From Thalassiosira profunda (lineage: Eukaryota > Bacillariophyta > Thalassiosirophyceae > Thalassiosirales > Thalassiosiraceae): 12,357 nucleotides of DNA. The stretch lies in contig JALLAP010000502.1 of assembly GCA_036939355.1 (NCBI GenBank), positions 1 to 12,357 of the forward strand, given 5' to 3'. The notes under the pieces are model-generated. The model ran no database searches. It was given only the letters and a program-made list of their open reading frames with translations, and was not told where the DNA came from. Shown here in pieces: positions 1 through 8,276 of the stretch (position 1 is the first letter of the stretch; every line of letters starts with the position of its first letter). The position numbers and the translations under genes are program-made.

Positions 1-1
1 A

Positions 2-2544
2 TCAGAGCCCTCAACCTCTGCGGCGCCGTCTTCTCAACCTTCGGCAAATCCTTCCATCTCGATCTGGCCTACCTCGCAGGTGCGTGCACTTGCCACAACT
101 GTGCATCCTTTTCTTTGCATTTGCAGCAGTACATATTTCTTACCTACCCCTTTCGTGCCTTATTTAGCCTTCGAGCCAACCCAGCGAGGCGCCGTCCGCC
201 TTACCAAGCAGCTCGCCTTCTTCCTCGCCCTCCTCCACCCCCTCCGAAAATCCTAGCAGCAGGCCGTCTTCTTCGCCTTCCGAATCGCCGTCAGCCCAGC
301 CTTCGAGCGCCCCAAGCACACAGCCATCGTCACGGCCCAGCGAGAACCCCAGTTCGCAGCCGTCCAGTCTTCCAAGCGAGAATCCCAGCTCGATTCCTTC
401 ATCGCAACCGTCGAGGCAGCCCAGCAGCCAGCCGTCTGGTCAGCCATCAAAACAACCCAGCTCTCAGCCATCTAGGCAGCCCTCTGCTCAGCCATCGCGC
501 CAACCTTCGAGCTCGCCCAGCACTCAGCCATCGGGCGCCCCAAGCTCACAGCCCTCGCGCCAGCCCTCGAGTTCTCCGAGCGCTCAGCCTTCGACGCAAC
601 CATCGTCGCAGCCTTCCGCCCAGCCTTCGACGCAGCCTTCTGGTAAGCCGTTGCGGCCTTTGAACTGTTCGAGCAACATCGGACTCTAACCCCAATTTAC
701 TTACTAACCAGTGTTTCCCTCGATGTCAGCACAACCGTCGAGTATGCCCAGTGAAAGCCCTTCCGCAAATCCGTCTCAGGGCTGTGAGAACACGAAGACC
801 GACTGCGGCTGGGGTCTGTGAGTTTGCAATTGTTGGTATCATTCTGAAAGGAAGGGGAGGTATCTTTCCTGTTTTGCCCACATCTTACGCACATCATTCT
901 CAGATTCAATCCGTGGACGTGCCGCTGCGATTGTCCAGCCGGCATTTGTCTCGACAACAACGAGCAGTGCTACACTCCGTGTCAAGAGACTATCAATACC
1001 AATCCATGGGCCGGCTGCGCCCCTGGCTGGGACTGCCCGTGGTACCCGGACGCCGAAAAAGGCGGCTGCGTATCGAGGATGCACCAGCCTAATCACTTTG
1101 ACATCTACCGCACGGCCGAAGAATGCTGCGACGAGCACTACAAGAGCAACGCCGCCAATTGTGTCCAGGAGAGCAAGGCCCCGTGGATCTACCAGTACGA
1201 CCAAAACACCGCATGGCCGGACCACGACGGTCACGCGCCGTATCCGTTTCCCAATCACTTCCCTGGGACCGGCGAACATCGTCCGAACGCGCCGCCTGAG
1301 TCCGAAGGTACCTGGGGCGACTGGCCTGGCTGGGGCACCGAACGAGGAAACTACCCCGCGTTCTTTCCGGACCTGATCAACAAACTCAACTGCGTATTCG
1401 GCTCGAACTACGAAGACTGGATGGCGGAAGAGGGATTCGCGGAGGAGTATCTGTTCGTTTCGAGCAGTTACACGGACGATGGTGGGACGTCGAGGGACGG
1501 TGGCGCCGAGGATTGCTGCGAAAAGTGGTAAGAAGAATCAAGAGTGCGATGCAACTCGTCGTCCGATTTCGCCCGGTGCCTCATGTCATGCAACATTCTC
1601 TGCCGTAGGTTTCCATCGCGAACCGACTGCCCGGATCCTGGCCCTGCCGTTAATCCGGAGGCAGAAGACGAGGCATGGATGAGCGACCCATACCCGATGA
1701 ATCACTACTACTTCCCTGATTTCGAACAGAACTCCTGCGGCTTCGGGAGAGATTATCCTGCGGTGAGCCGATCACTTTTGGTGCCCTTCTTGCCAGTATG
1801 ATGTGTCACTGGCTCGCTGAAACCTTTTCCTCTGCGAATCGAAGTGGATGGGCTACAACTCGTACGAGAAGCACTATCTTTTCCGTCCCGAGGACGCCAA
1901 CATGTGCTGCGAGCGCTTCTTCCCCACTGTGGGCAACTGCCCTATTGAGCGACATACGGACGACGGCGCCATCAAGACGGGATACTATTGGGAGAGCTAC
2001 GAGGACAACCTCTCGAATCTCGACGACATGCCCTCTGTGAACAACCACACCTACTACCCAGACATCCATGCTGGCACTTGTGTGAATGGCACTGATTTCC
2101 CTCCTTGGATGGCGTCGGACGATGAGTTCAAACGGCTCTATCTCTTCGGTACTGCGAAAGGCTGCTGTATGCAGTGGTTTTTGGATTGGGGCGCGGAAGA
2201 GTGCGAGCAGAGCATAATCCAGGGCCACTACGACGTCCAACCTTGTCCGGAGAACCGGCCTGAGTGCAACCACATCGCCTCTGTGACAGACCCGGTCGAT
2301 AAGTGGTACCCCGACATTGATGGGAATCAATGCAAGCAGGACAGGGCCATGCCCCAGTGTGAGTGAACTGCATTCGCCTCCTCTGACATTACTGCCAATG
2401 CATCACGATCCGTCACTAACAACGTTTTGTGTCAACAATGATTCTTGTCCAACCATCCTCGCAGTCATGCTGGAGGACGGGTACTCGATCTGGTATCTGT
2501 TCAACACAGAGGAACAGTGCGAAACCGCGTTTGGATTTGGGTAG
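2..2544 (+). CDS. Secreted/wall-type PS-rich protein with five Cys/Trp-rich YLF-CC repeats (5' partial, 7 exons visible)
   Basis: The 5' end lies outside the window: the first bases already read in frame as P/S-rich protein, with no ATG. Exons that join in one frame are 2-79, 168-642, 730-817, 904-1527, 1609-1762, 1845-2358 and 2465-2544 (TAG), giving 670 visible residues. All introns are GT-AG, 81 to 106 bp. The protein has a long P-S-x-x tract, a Cys-rich linker (about 775-1040, with CRCDCPAGIC), then five repeats built on YPD...C...WM...YLF...CC..WF. The even cysteine content and P/S tract suggest an extracellular or cell-wall protein; the P/S tract would be a natural O-glycosylation target. 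Similar repeats occur in diatom proteins of unknown role, so I assign no function. The missing N-terminus should hold the signal peptide. The exon structure is well supported because each junction restores the repeat pattern. Stop choice: see the alternative splice noted in the findings. Confidence 0.85.
168..642 (+). repeat. P-S-x-x tetrapeptide tract (exon 2)
   Basis: Almost the whole exon is a degenerate 12-base repeat unit encoding P-S-x-x, with units such as PSSQ, PSEN, PSRQ, PSTQ, PSAQ and PSGQ. The same period is present in exon 1 (2-79) and resumes in exon 3 (730 to about 774, PSSMPSESPSANPS). Codons for S and P vary, so it is an aged or selected array, not a fresh microsatellite. Such low-complexity stalks are typical of secreted or wall proteins. 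Array length could vary between strains; this is inference. Confidence 0.93.
643..729 (+). other. Intron 2 of the PS-rich gene, with two in-frame acceptor sites
   Basis: The donor is GGTAAGCC at 643. Two acceptors are possible: AG at 710-711 (exon from 712) and AG at 728-729 (exon from 730). They differ by 18 bases, so both keep the frame. The later one gives PSTQPSAQPSSMPS and keeps the four-residue period exactly, so it is preferred. The earlier one inserts six residues (VFPSMS) that break the period. Confidence 0.75.
1040..2541 (+). repeat. Five tandem Cys/Trp-rich protein repeats interrupted by introns
   Basis: Units by position: R1 1040-1162 (WYPD...IYRTAEECC), R2 1352-1630 (FFPD...CVFG...DWM...EYLF...CCEKWFP), R3 1703-1940 (YFPD...CGFG...AWM...HYLF...CCERFFP), R4 2046-2204 (YYPD...CVNG...PWM...LYLF...CCMQWF), R5 2301-2541 (WYPD...C...FM...WYLF...QCETAF). 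R2 to R4 are close matches over about 50 residues. R1 lacks the WM...YLF core and has IYRT in place of YLF. R5 ends the protein and has one Cys where the others have CC. Spacers of roughly 24 to 63 residues, some rich in Trp and Pro, separate the units. Conserved Cys pairs suggest disulphide-bonded modules. I know of no assigned function for this repeat. Confidence 0.85.
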
Positions 2545-2717
2545 GCGCGAGTTGTCCGTCGAAGAGAGCAAAAAGAGACATAAACTTTGTACAGTGTCTA
2601 GACAAAATCTTCTCTCAAATAAACAGCGGTCGTCATCGGGCCAACGGCCTTCACGAATCCGGCTAAACGGCAACACGTGAGACTTGTAGTTGAACCATCT
2701 CCACAATGGTCCACAGC
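2545..2717. other. Convergent 3' region between the PS-rich gene and HISN7
   Basis: This 173-bp gap holds the 3' ends of two converging genes. AATAAA at 2618-2623 on the plus strand lies 74 bases after the TAG and could be a poly(A) signal, although signal use in diatoms is loose. No convincing coding sequence was found; a short open frame here shows no repeat or domain similarity. Confidence 0.45.
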
Positions 2718-3836
2718 CTACGGCCCCAAGTGAGCCAGTGCCTCCCCGATAACAACCCCAAATATCAAAGGGGTCACATTTGGCCTTTGCTCGGCCAGAA
2801 TTGGCGGCGGGGTTTCGTCCAGGACGGCCAGTAGTGCATCTCTCTTTGCCGATGCCCCATCCTCGCTTGCACTCGGCCGCGAGAGAATCTCCAGAGCTTG
2901 ACCGTGGAGCATCGAATTTGCGCTCGCCAACACTCTTCCTTTCGACATCTCGTGGTTCTGCAGAGTCAAGCTCTGTCCCTGCCAGTCGGTCATGACGCCC
3001 CCCGCTCCCTCCAGAATTGGAACGATCGCGCAGTAGTCATAAAGCCCGAGATCGGCCTCGACCACCAGATCGGCGCCAAACCCCGATGCAACCAGTGCAT
3101 AGGCGTAGCAATCGGCTCCGTAGTGCGGCGTGCGAATGGCAGCCCGCAGGGACTCGAACTTGCTTTTCTCCTCGCCCTCTCGGAACATGTCGGGTGTTGT
3201 ACAATACAATTCCGCGTCGCTCAACGTGGTAACTCCATCGGTTTTGATTGGCAGTCCGTTCAGGGTCGATTCGTTCCCTGCAATACCCAGCCACCGCTCA
3301 TTTAGTACGCACTGGTCGATTATTCCAACGACAGGTGTGCCCTTGTGCAGTGCCGATATGAGCGTGCCGAATAATGGCTTTCCAGTGATAAAGCTGCGCG
3401 TACCGTCGATGGGGTCGAGGACCCACACCCATTCCGCATCGGCGTCCTTGATCCCGTACTCTTCCCCGTAGATCCCATCGTCGGGAAAGTGCTCCCCGAT
3501 CAGCTCGCGCATGGCCCACTCGGCGGCCCGGTCCGCCAGTGTTACGGGCGATGCCGATTGGGAGACGGATCGATCCTCCTCCACTTTTATCTGCTGCCCG
3601 AGGGCCTCGCGGCTTGATCGCCAGTAGGGCAAGATCTCCTTCCTTGCAGCATCGGCGAGCACGGACGCAAACGCGGCGCGTTTCTGCAACTGCTCTGGTT
3701 CAGGCGCGGAAGTGGATTCGGGGCGGGTGGTGGCTATCCTGGGGACACCGCCGTCGGGGTCAATGTAGGCAAATGCAGCGACCCGCTTTGCAGCGAGCAG
3801 GAGGGCCACCAGCGTGGCGATTGAGGCCCTCATCAT
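2718..3836 (-). CDS. HISN7: Histidinol-phosphate phosphatase, inositol-monophosphatase family (IMPL2/HISN7 type), plastid-targeted
   Basis: Single-exon gene of 372 residues. It should hydrolyse L-histidinol phosphate to histidinol and phosphate, the penultimate part of histidine synthesis, with Mg2+. The metal site is visible: GEEYG at 124-128, WVLDPIDGT at 138-146 (both Asp), and LYDY at 265-268 near the C-terminal EGAGG. The stretches FITGKPLFGTLI, ERWLGIAG and DCYAYALVASGF match the plant IMPL2/HISN7 type better than plain myo-inositol monophosphatase. The start is ATG at 3836, with a second ATG directly after; the frame stays open for 23 more codons upstream but has no further ATG. Residues 1-21 form a hydrophobic signal peptide ending VAA, followed by F22-A23, the A|F pattern of diatom plastid presequences. 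The last 55 or so residues extend past the fold with no recognised domain. Transcribed away from the metallophosphoesterase gene. Confidence 0.93.
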   Translation of the reverse strand: MMRASIATLVALLLAAKRVAAFAYIDPDGGVPRIATTRPESTSAPEPEQLQKRAAFASVLADAARKEILPYWRSSREALGQQIKVEEDRSVSQSASPVTLADRAAEWAMRELIGEHFPDDGIYGEEYGIKDADAEWVWVLDPIDGTRSFITGKPLFGTLISALHKGTPVVGIIDQCVLNERWLGIAGNESTLNGLPIKTDGVTTLSDAELYCTTPDMFREGEEKSKFESLRAAIRTPHYGADCYAYALVASGFGADLVVEADLGLYDYCAIVPILEGAGGVMTDWQGQSLTLQNHEMSKGRVLASANSMLHGQALEILSRPSASEDGASAKRDALLAVLDETPPPILAEQRPNVTPLIFGVVIGEALAHLGP

Positions 3837-4197
3837 CTTCGCATCGATGTCTCTCGGACCAATGCAATTGAAAGGTATAATGGTATTTGGTATTTGGTGG
3901 TTCACTTAGCGCCGCTTCAGGAAGCGCAACCCCGCTACTCCGCCGCAAGATGAGAAACTACCCTCCGCTCCCACAATGCATGCCCAATGCCCAGCAGCCA
4001 CCAGTTGGTCTGACGGTTCACTTCGTCTTCGTCGTCGTCGGCTTGGAGGTGTGAGCCACCGAGCCACCTCCTGCTCCTGCTGCCTGACCACCACTACTCC
4101 GCGCGCGAAGAATCTTGTCGAATCTTGTGTGGAAAAAGCAAGCGGCTGTCAAACGCGCGCACCTTGGCAGCGCGATACGCCACACAGCGGCAGCGCC
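3837..4197. promoter_or_regulatory. Divergent intergenic region between HISN7 and the metallophosphoesterase
   Basis: These 361 bp separate two divergent start codons and must hold both promoters. Visible elements are CCAAT at 3860-3864, an AT-rich patch around 3875-3900 with the direct repeat GTATTTG-GTATTTG, and a GC-rich right half with CGTCGTCGTCGG near 4032. Which gene each serves cannot be told. The plus-strand frame in front of the metallophosphoesterase start is open through much of this region, but the first good ATG with a signal-type N-terminus is at 4198. Confidence 0.5.
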
Positions 4198-6299
4198 ATG
4201 CCTCTGCGCGCACATCTCATCCCGCTCCTGCTGCTGCTGCTGTCGCCGTCCTCCCAACGACGGCCCTTCTCCCGGGCGTTTGGCATGGCGCGCCGGAGCA
4301 GAAGGAGGACGGCGCTCGGTGCACGCGCGAGGGATTCGATGGTGCCGCCAGGAGACACCCACGCGGCGTCGGCCCCCTTCCGCGTTGGATATGTGTCGGA
4401 CGTCGAGGGGCACTGGGATTACTTCTTGTAAGTTGACTGTATGTTGGCGATGCATAAGAAATGCAACATATGTTGTGCACATCTCGTGCATTGTGATTGT
4501 GCATCTGCAACTTTATTGCAAATTGCAACTGCACCGCATCTTACGCCCATCCATCATCTCATTTGCAATTTGCAACCAATTATGCACAATCAGGGAGTAC
4601 GTCGAACGCAGCAACGTGCTGGAGTGGGAGGATGCACCAACCGCAGCCCCGATCGCAATTGCATCCACCGACGTCAAATTTCAGAGATTGGCCCTCGTCG
4701 GCCCGGACTCGCACTTCGTCTTTGGGGGAGACGCGGTGGACAAGGGGCCCGGAGACATCCGCCTCGTCCGCGCGCTGGTCGGCTTGAAGAAGCGATATCC
4801 AGACCGCGTGCACCTCCTCGTGGGCAACCGCGATCTGAACAAAATTCGACTGCCAAGTGAACTGTCCCGGGCAGATATGGCACGGCCCATCGACGAGATC
4901 GGGGGGCCGTTTTGGGATCCAAAAGCCCCGAGCCTGCGGGAATATATGGAGCAGTTGCAGGAGGAGCGCGGAGAAAGCAGCATCGACGAATTGAATTCCC
5001 GACCGGAACGACTACGCTACATGCTCAAACACACTCTGGGTTGCCCGGATACCTTTGAGTTTCGACGGGAAGAAATGCAGTTGCTTACTCAAATCTACGG
5101 GCACTATCCTCCCAGCACAGACACACACGATGCAATTCCTATGCCTGTCAACTTGCAAAGGGTCAATTCCGATTCCAGCGAGATATCAGACGAGGAAGTG
5201 GTAGACAGCTTCATTTATGAAGTGAAAAGTCCGGAAGGTTCCTTGCACCAATATCTGCAATCGGCAAGCATCGCGGCAGTTGTCGGAAACACCGTATTCG
5301 TCCACGGAGCGATCGACAGATTGACAGCGAAGTTTGTGCCTGCTTTGGACACCAAGTTTCAACTTCCACAGGCGCCACCTCCACCGTTCGATGCACCGCA
5401 TTCATCGCTTCCAATAGACGGTAGGCTTATAGACGATGTCCACGAATGGGTCGACGCTCTCAACGAATATATGCGGCACGGAATGCGAGATTTTGTGGAT
5501 CGACCAGAGTGGAATGACGAACACAACAGCAGAGGTGGCGAGTCGCTGCTTGCAATACAAAACCGCCCAGCCATGTGGGGCCGCTCAGTGGTGCGTAGAT
5601 GGATGCCACCTGCAGTTTCACTCCATTAACGACGAATCTCACATCTTTTGTGAACAGGTCTGCAATTCCTACGCGGACGGGGGCGTTATACATACTTTAG
5701 AGGCAGCAGAAGAGAAGAGAGAAAAGGCCCTCCGCAATGCACAACAACAGACGAATCCGCTCGCATTTGAAGGAATAGCAAGCAATGTGATGGATCCCGT
5801 ACCGGCGCAGTGGCTTTCAACTAATGGAATACAGAGGGTGGTCGTTGGCCACAAACCCACAGGCGATTGCCCTGCAGTTTTGCATCCGTCATACACTGGC
5901 ATTGAAGTAGTGTCTGTGGATACATCCTTTTCACATCGAAGGGACATGAAAGAGCGAGAGAGCTCGCTAAGGTTTGGCGCCTCTCGCGGGGACGCGATCG
6001 CAGTGGTTGAAATCGCGGGCGAGGACAAACACAACAACTCGCTGGTAACATCGGGCGTCTTGGCATGTGGCACAGACTACTGCAATCTATATCCGGTGCT
6101 AGGCAACTCTTCCGGCGAACAGGCAAGCTCAGAAGTTGGAGATCCTTGTTTGGGAAAGAAACTTCCGGGCGGGTGGTGGGTGAAAGCTGCCGTGCCACCA
6201 AACTACCACCTCACAAGAGGTTCGGGAAGACTTGTCGAGTACGAAGTTCGTCCGATGGTACAAGTCCAAGAGATGTTATCTCATCAAAAGTGCAACTGA
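4198..6299 (+). CDS. Calcineurin-like metallophosphoesterase (protist GNRD type), 3 exons
   Basis: Exons 4198-4427, 4594-5590 and 5658-6299 join in frame to 622 residues. Both junctions restore family sequence: WDYFLEYVERS and MWGRSVVCNSYADGG. The metallophosphatase motifs run in order: SDVEG 67-71, GGDAVDKGPGD 121-131, LVGNRDLNK 152-160, FVHG 312-315 and VVGHKP 471-476, with SVDTS at 495-499. The class uses a two-metal centre to hydrolyse phosphoesters; the substrate is unknown. The usual GNH is GNR, and the first motif has Glu where His is common. About 150 residues, including a Ser/Asp/Glu patch near 269-280, separate motifs three and four, and roughly 120 follow the last. The start was chosen because residues 1-17 form a signal-like run with six leucines, then an Arg-rich stretch containing RAF (26-28) and no acidic residue before 46. 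That suggests entry to the secretory or plastid route, less securely than for HISN7. Confidence 0.9.
4428..4593 (+). other. Intron 1 of the metallophosphoesterase, TGCA/TTGCAA-rich
   Basis: The longest intron seen here (166 bp), with donor GTAAGT and acceptor CAATCAG. By direct count it holds 12 copies of TGCA, four of them inside TTGCAA, arranged as two close pairs near 4515-4530 and 4562-4575. AACATATGTT is a perfect 10-base palindrome within it. It is also much richer in A and T than the GC-rich exon before it. I see no snoRNA boxes or coding sequence. Confidence 0.88.
5591..5657 (+). other. Intron 2 of the metallophosphoesterase
   Basis: A short 67-bp phase-0 intron with donor GTGCGT and acceptor GAACAG. 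It has in-frame stops and must be removed: joining GRSV to VCNSYADGG links the two halves of a conserved stretch. The 3' exon frame is open upstream into the intron, which could mislead a gene finder into calling two genes. Confidence 0.9.
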
Positions 6300-6512
6300 T
6301 CTCCGAAGAGTGGCAAATCATTTCTCTATCTAATTCAGATATCACCTCCAACAAACACGTCAGGTGCCTCTAAGGCGCTTGTTCCTCTTGATGCCAACTA
6401 ACCAACAACAACTTGTTGTGAGGATTAAAGAGATGAACTGCCTATGCATTTCTTAGCACAAACAGCAACAGCCGCCAACAGGAGCACGCACTCCGGAATC
6501 ATTAGAGCGCGT
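6300..6512. other. Convergent 3' region between the metallophosphoesterase and LRR copy A
   Basis: 213 bp between two stop codons, holding the 3' untranslated ends of both genes. It is AT-richer than the coding sequence on its left side, and I find no clear poly(A) hexamer or other gene. The similarity between the two LRR genes stops at the edge of this region. Confidence 0.5.
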
Positions 6513-8030
6513 TTACCCGCACCTGCCACTTTCGTACAGGGATGGCATCTTCCAGTTCCGCAGCAGTTCAAAGAATATTGCCAGCGGGGGTACTTTCTTT
6601 GAGAGATCGAAGTTCCACGAGAGAGAATTGGTGTTCGGGGCACATTTGTGGACACACTCCAGTACTTTGGGCACTAGCTTCAGAGAGTCGTCGCCGAGTT
6701 CTGTATTCAAGTGGTGTACATTGGTCTCCACCCTGTTCCTGTTCGCCAGAATTACGTAAATCTTCTTCCTTCTGTCGATGCGGATGCTGCTGTGGGCCCT
6801 ATAATTGATGCCTTCACAACCACGTATTCCATCGATCTTGCATGTGTGGTTCGAATCTGCAGCAGAGTTCAAGCTCGCCTTATCAAAGAGAGCCTCGCGC
6901 AGCGCATTTTGACCAATTTCTGTGATATCATTCCCTTCCAGGTCGAGGGACCAAAGGTTGGTCTTTTTACTCAGCGCGTCTGCAATCGCCCGCGCGTCGG
7001 AATCGTCAAGGCGGTTGCGTGCAAGGTCGAGTTTTCCCAAACGAGGATTTGCTGTCAGATAGTCTGATAGATGAGTCTGTCCCTCAGTCCGAATGAAGTT
7101 TCCGCCCAAATCGATCCAGATGTCCCTTTCTAGATCCTCGAAAGCATTTGTTCGGGAGAGCAGTGAGGTTAATAAATGGTAACCCACTTCGGTGTTGCTT
7201 CCACAGCAGTCATTGATGCGAATGCGACGAATAGAAGGGCAGCTTGCGATGCCATCGAGGAGAGAGTCGGCCTCATCTTCAGTTGCAATGGAATTATGCA
7301 CCCACTCAAATTCCTCAACGTTTGAGTTGCTCTGCAAAAGTCCGGCAGCGAAATCAATCCCATCGCGCGGATGTTCAAACTCATTGCAATGGAGGCAGAT
7401 CCCCGTGAATCTTTTTATCGCATTCAACGAGGGCGTCAGTATCTTGATGGCTTCCGATGACAACTGAATGTCACATACCGAGAAGTAGTGTGCCTCCTCT
7501 ACGAAGGGGCCATAAATGTCAACTGCATCCGCAAGAATCTGCCAATGAGGAAGTAGCACATCATCATGAAAGAGCTCATTGTCAAGGCGGCCGCCACCGG
7601 CGTACATAAGTCTCCCCTTTTTCAGCTCGGAAATCGCGTCCTCGATTTCGCCGATGAACTGATCCAATGGATCCTCTAGTTCCGAGGCGGAATCCTCGTC
7701 AGACGAATCCTCGTCAAACCCACTGTCGATCCTGTGGCTGGCCGGGATGCCAGGCGTAGAGTACTCCCAACGCCCTGCCAATACTTTCAAGGATCTCGTC
7801 ATCGATGCGCATTTGTCCTCGAGATATTTGCACCTCTTCTCCATCTCGTCCACTCTCGAGAGGCGATCTTTTATGGCGTCCATCTCGCCCTGCATGCTGT
7901 CAATTTTGCTCTGCATTCTCTGCTCCATCTGCGACAGCTTTTGATCAAACAATGCCTCCATATTCACATCGGTCGTCGTGATGCCTAGATGGCTGCGCCT
8001 TTGGCGCTTCGTGGGGCTTTCGGAGCTCAT
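6513..8030 (-). CDS. Coiled-coil/leucine-rich-repeat protein, copy A
   Basis: Intronless gene of 505 residues. KRQRR (8-12) is a possible nuclear signal. Residues about 24-85 form a Met/Gln/Lys-rich coiled coil, followed by an acidic segment (102-130, SGFDEDSSDEDSAS). LRRs of the ribonuclease-inhibitor/NLRC type follow: DLGGN (307-311), KLDLARNRLDDSDARAIADAL (333-353) and SLDLEGNDITEIG (361-373). A short tail ends PPLAIFFELL...SLYESGRCG. Function unknown; the layout suggests a protein-binding scaffold. The start is the ATG at 8030, the same MSSES start as copy B. The frame stays open upstream, but the leaders of the two copies differ by out-of-frame indels, so that part is not coding. It is the mirror paralogue of the gene at 8547; 41 of the first 50 residues are identical by my count. 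Confidence 0.9.
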   Translation of the reverse strand: MSSESPTKRQRRSHLGITTTDVNMEALFDQKLSQMEQRMQSKIDSMQGEMDAIKDRLSRVDEMEKRCKYLEDKCASMTRSLKVLAGRWEYSTPGIPASHRIDSGFDEDSSDEDSASELEDPLDQFIGEIEDAISELKKGRLMYAGGGRLDNELFHDDVLLPHWQILADAVDIYGPFVEEAHYFSVCDIQLSSEAIKILTPSLNAIKRFTGICLHCNEFEHPRDGIDFAAGLLQSNSNVEEFEWVHNSIATEDEADSLLDGIASCPSIRRIRINDCCGSNTEVGYHLLTSLLSRTNAFEDLERDIWIDLGGNFIRTEGQTHLSDYLTANPRLGKLDLARNRLDDSDARAIADALSKKTNLWSLDLEGNDITEIGQNALREALFDKASLNSAADSNHTCKIDGIRGCEGINYRAHSSIRIDRRKKIYVILANRNRVETNVHHLNTELGDDSLKLVPKVLECVHKCAPNTNSLSWNFDLSKKVPPLAIFFELLRNWKMPSLYESGRCG

Positions 8031-8276
8031 CGTCAATATCGTCCTCGCAACACGATGGACACAAGATGTGGGTGGACCAGAGACGAAAATTATTGCCTCC
8101 TCAAAAGAGTAGGTAGGCTCCTCCGCCAGGGATTGGCTGGGCACAGAAGGGGGCGAAATGGGAGCGGGTGGTCTTGGGGGGGCGGGTGGCGGAGGGGCGC
8201 CGGAGCTGTGTGGCCGGCGGAGGACTGCGGAGGAGCGGAGCAGCGGAGGAGGAGCAGGAAGAGCGAAGAGCGTGAC
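6513..8276 (-). repeat. Left arm of a long inverted duplication (LRR copy A plus leader)
   Basis: Read on the minus strand, this matches 8301-10088 read on the plus strand across the whole gene and its 5' leader. Leader matches include the 16-base block GAGGCAATAATTTTCG (8084-8099 here, 8442-8457 in the other arm) and CTGTGCCCAGCC (near 8135-8147 here, 8395-8407 there). Similarity ends almost exactly at the stop codon. The inner limit is approximate, because the last part is only pyrimidine-rich in both arms. Confidence 0.88.

Noticed and set aside
127..167. Earlier acceptor for intron 1 of the PS-rich gene (after TTTGCAG at 126)
   Set aside because: It would put exon 2 out of frame with the P-S-x-x tract. 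The acceptor at 167 restores it exactly.
115..663. 182-codon plus-strand frame, Arg/Pro/Ser-rich
   Set aside because: Wrong-frame reading of the P-S-x-x exon. The correct frame gives a regular tetrapeptide and joins both neighbouring exons.
1806..2330. 174-codon minus-strand frame inside the PS-rich gene
   Set aside because: Antisense shadow of exon 6. It shows no domain, while the plus-strand frame carries the repeats.
3837..3905. Longer HISN7 N-terminus
   Set aside because: The upstream start would be GTG and would put polar residues before the signal peptide. The ATG at 3836 begins a proper presequence.
4224..4243. CTG microsatellite
   Set aside because: It encodes the leucine run of the signal-like N-terminus and is short, so it is explained by the protein.
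4428..4593. snoRNA or other structured RNA hosted in the metallophosphoesterase intron
   Set aside because: No C/D boxes or convincing H/ACA layout. The ACA near the 3' end alone is not enough.
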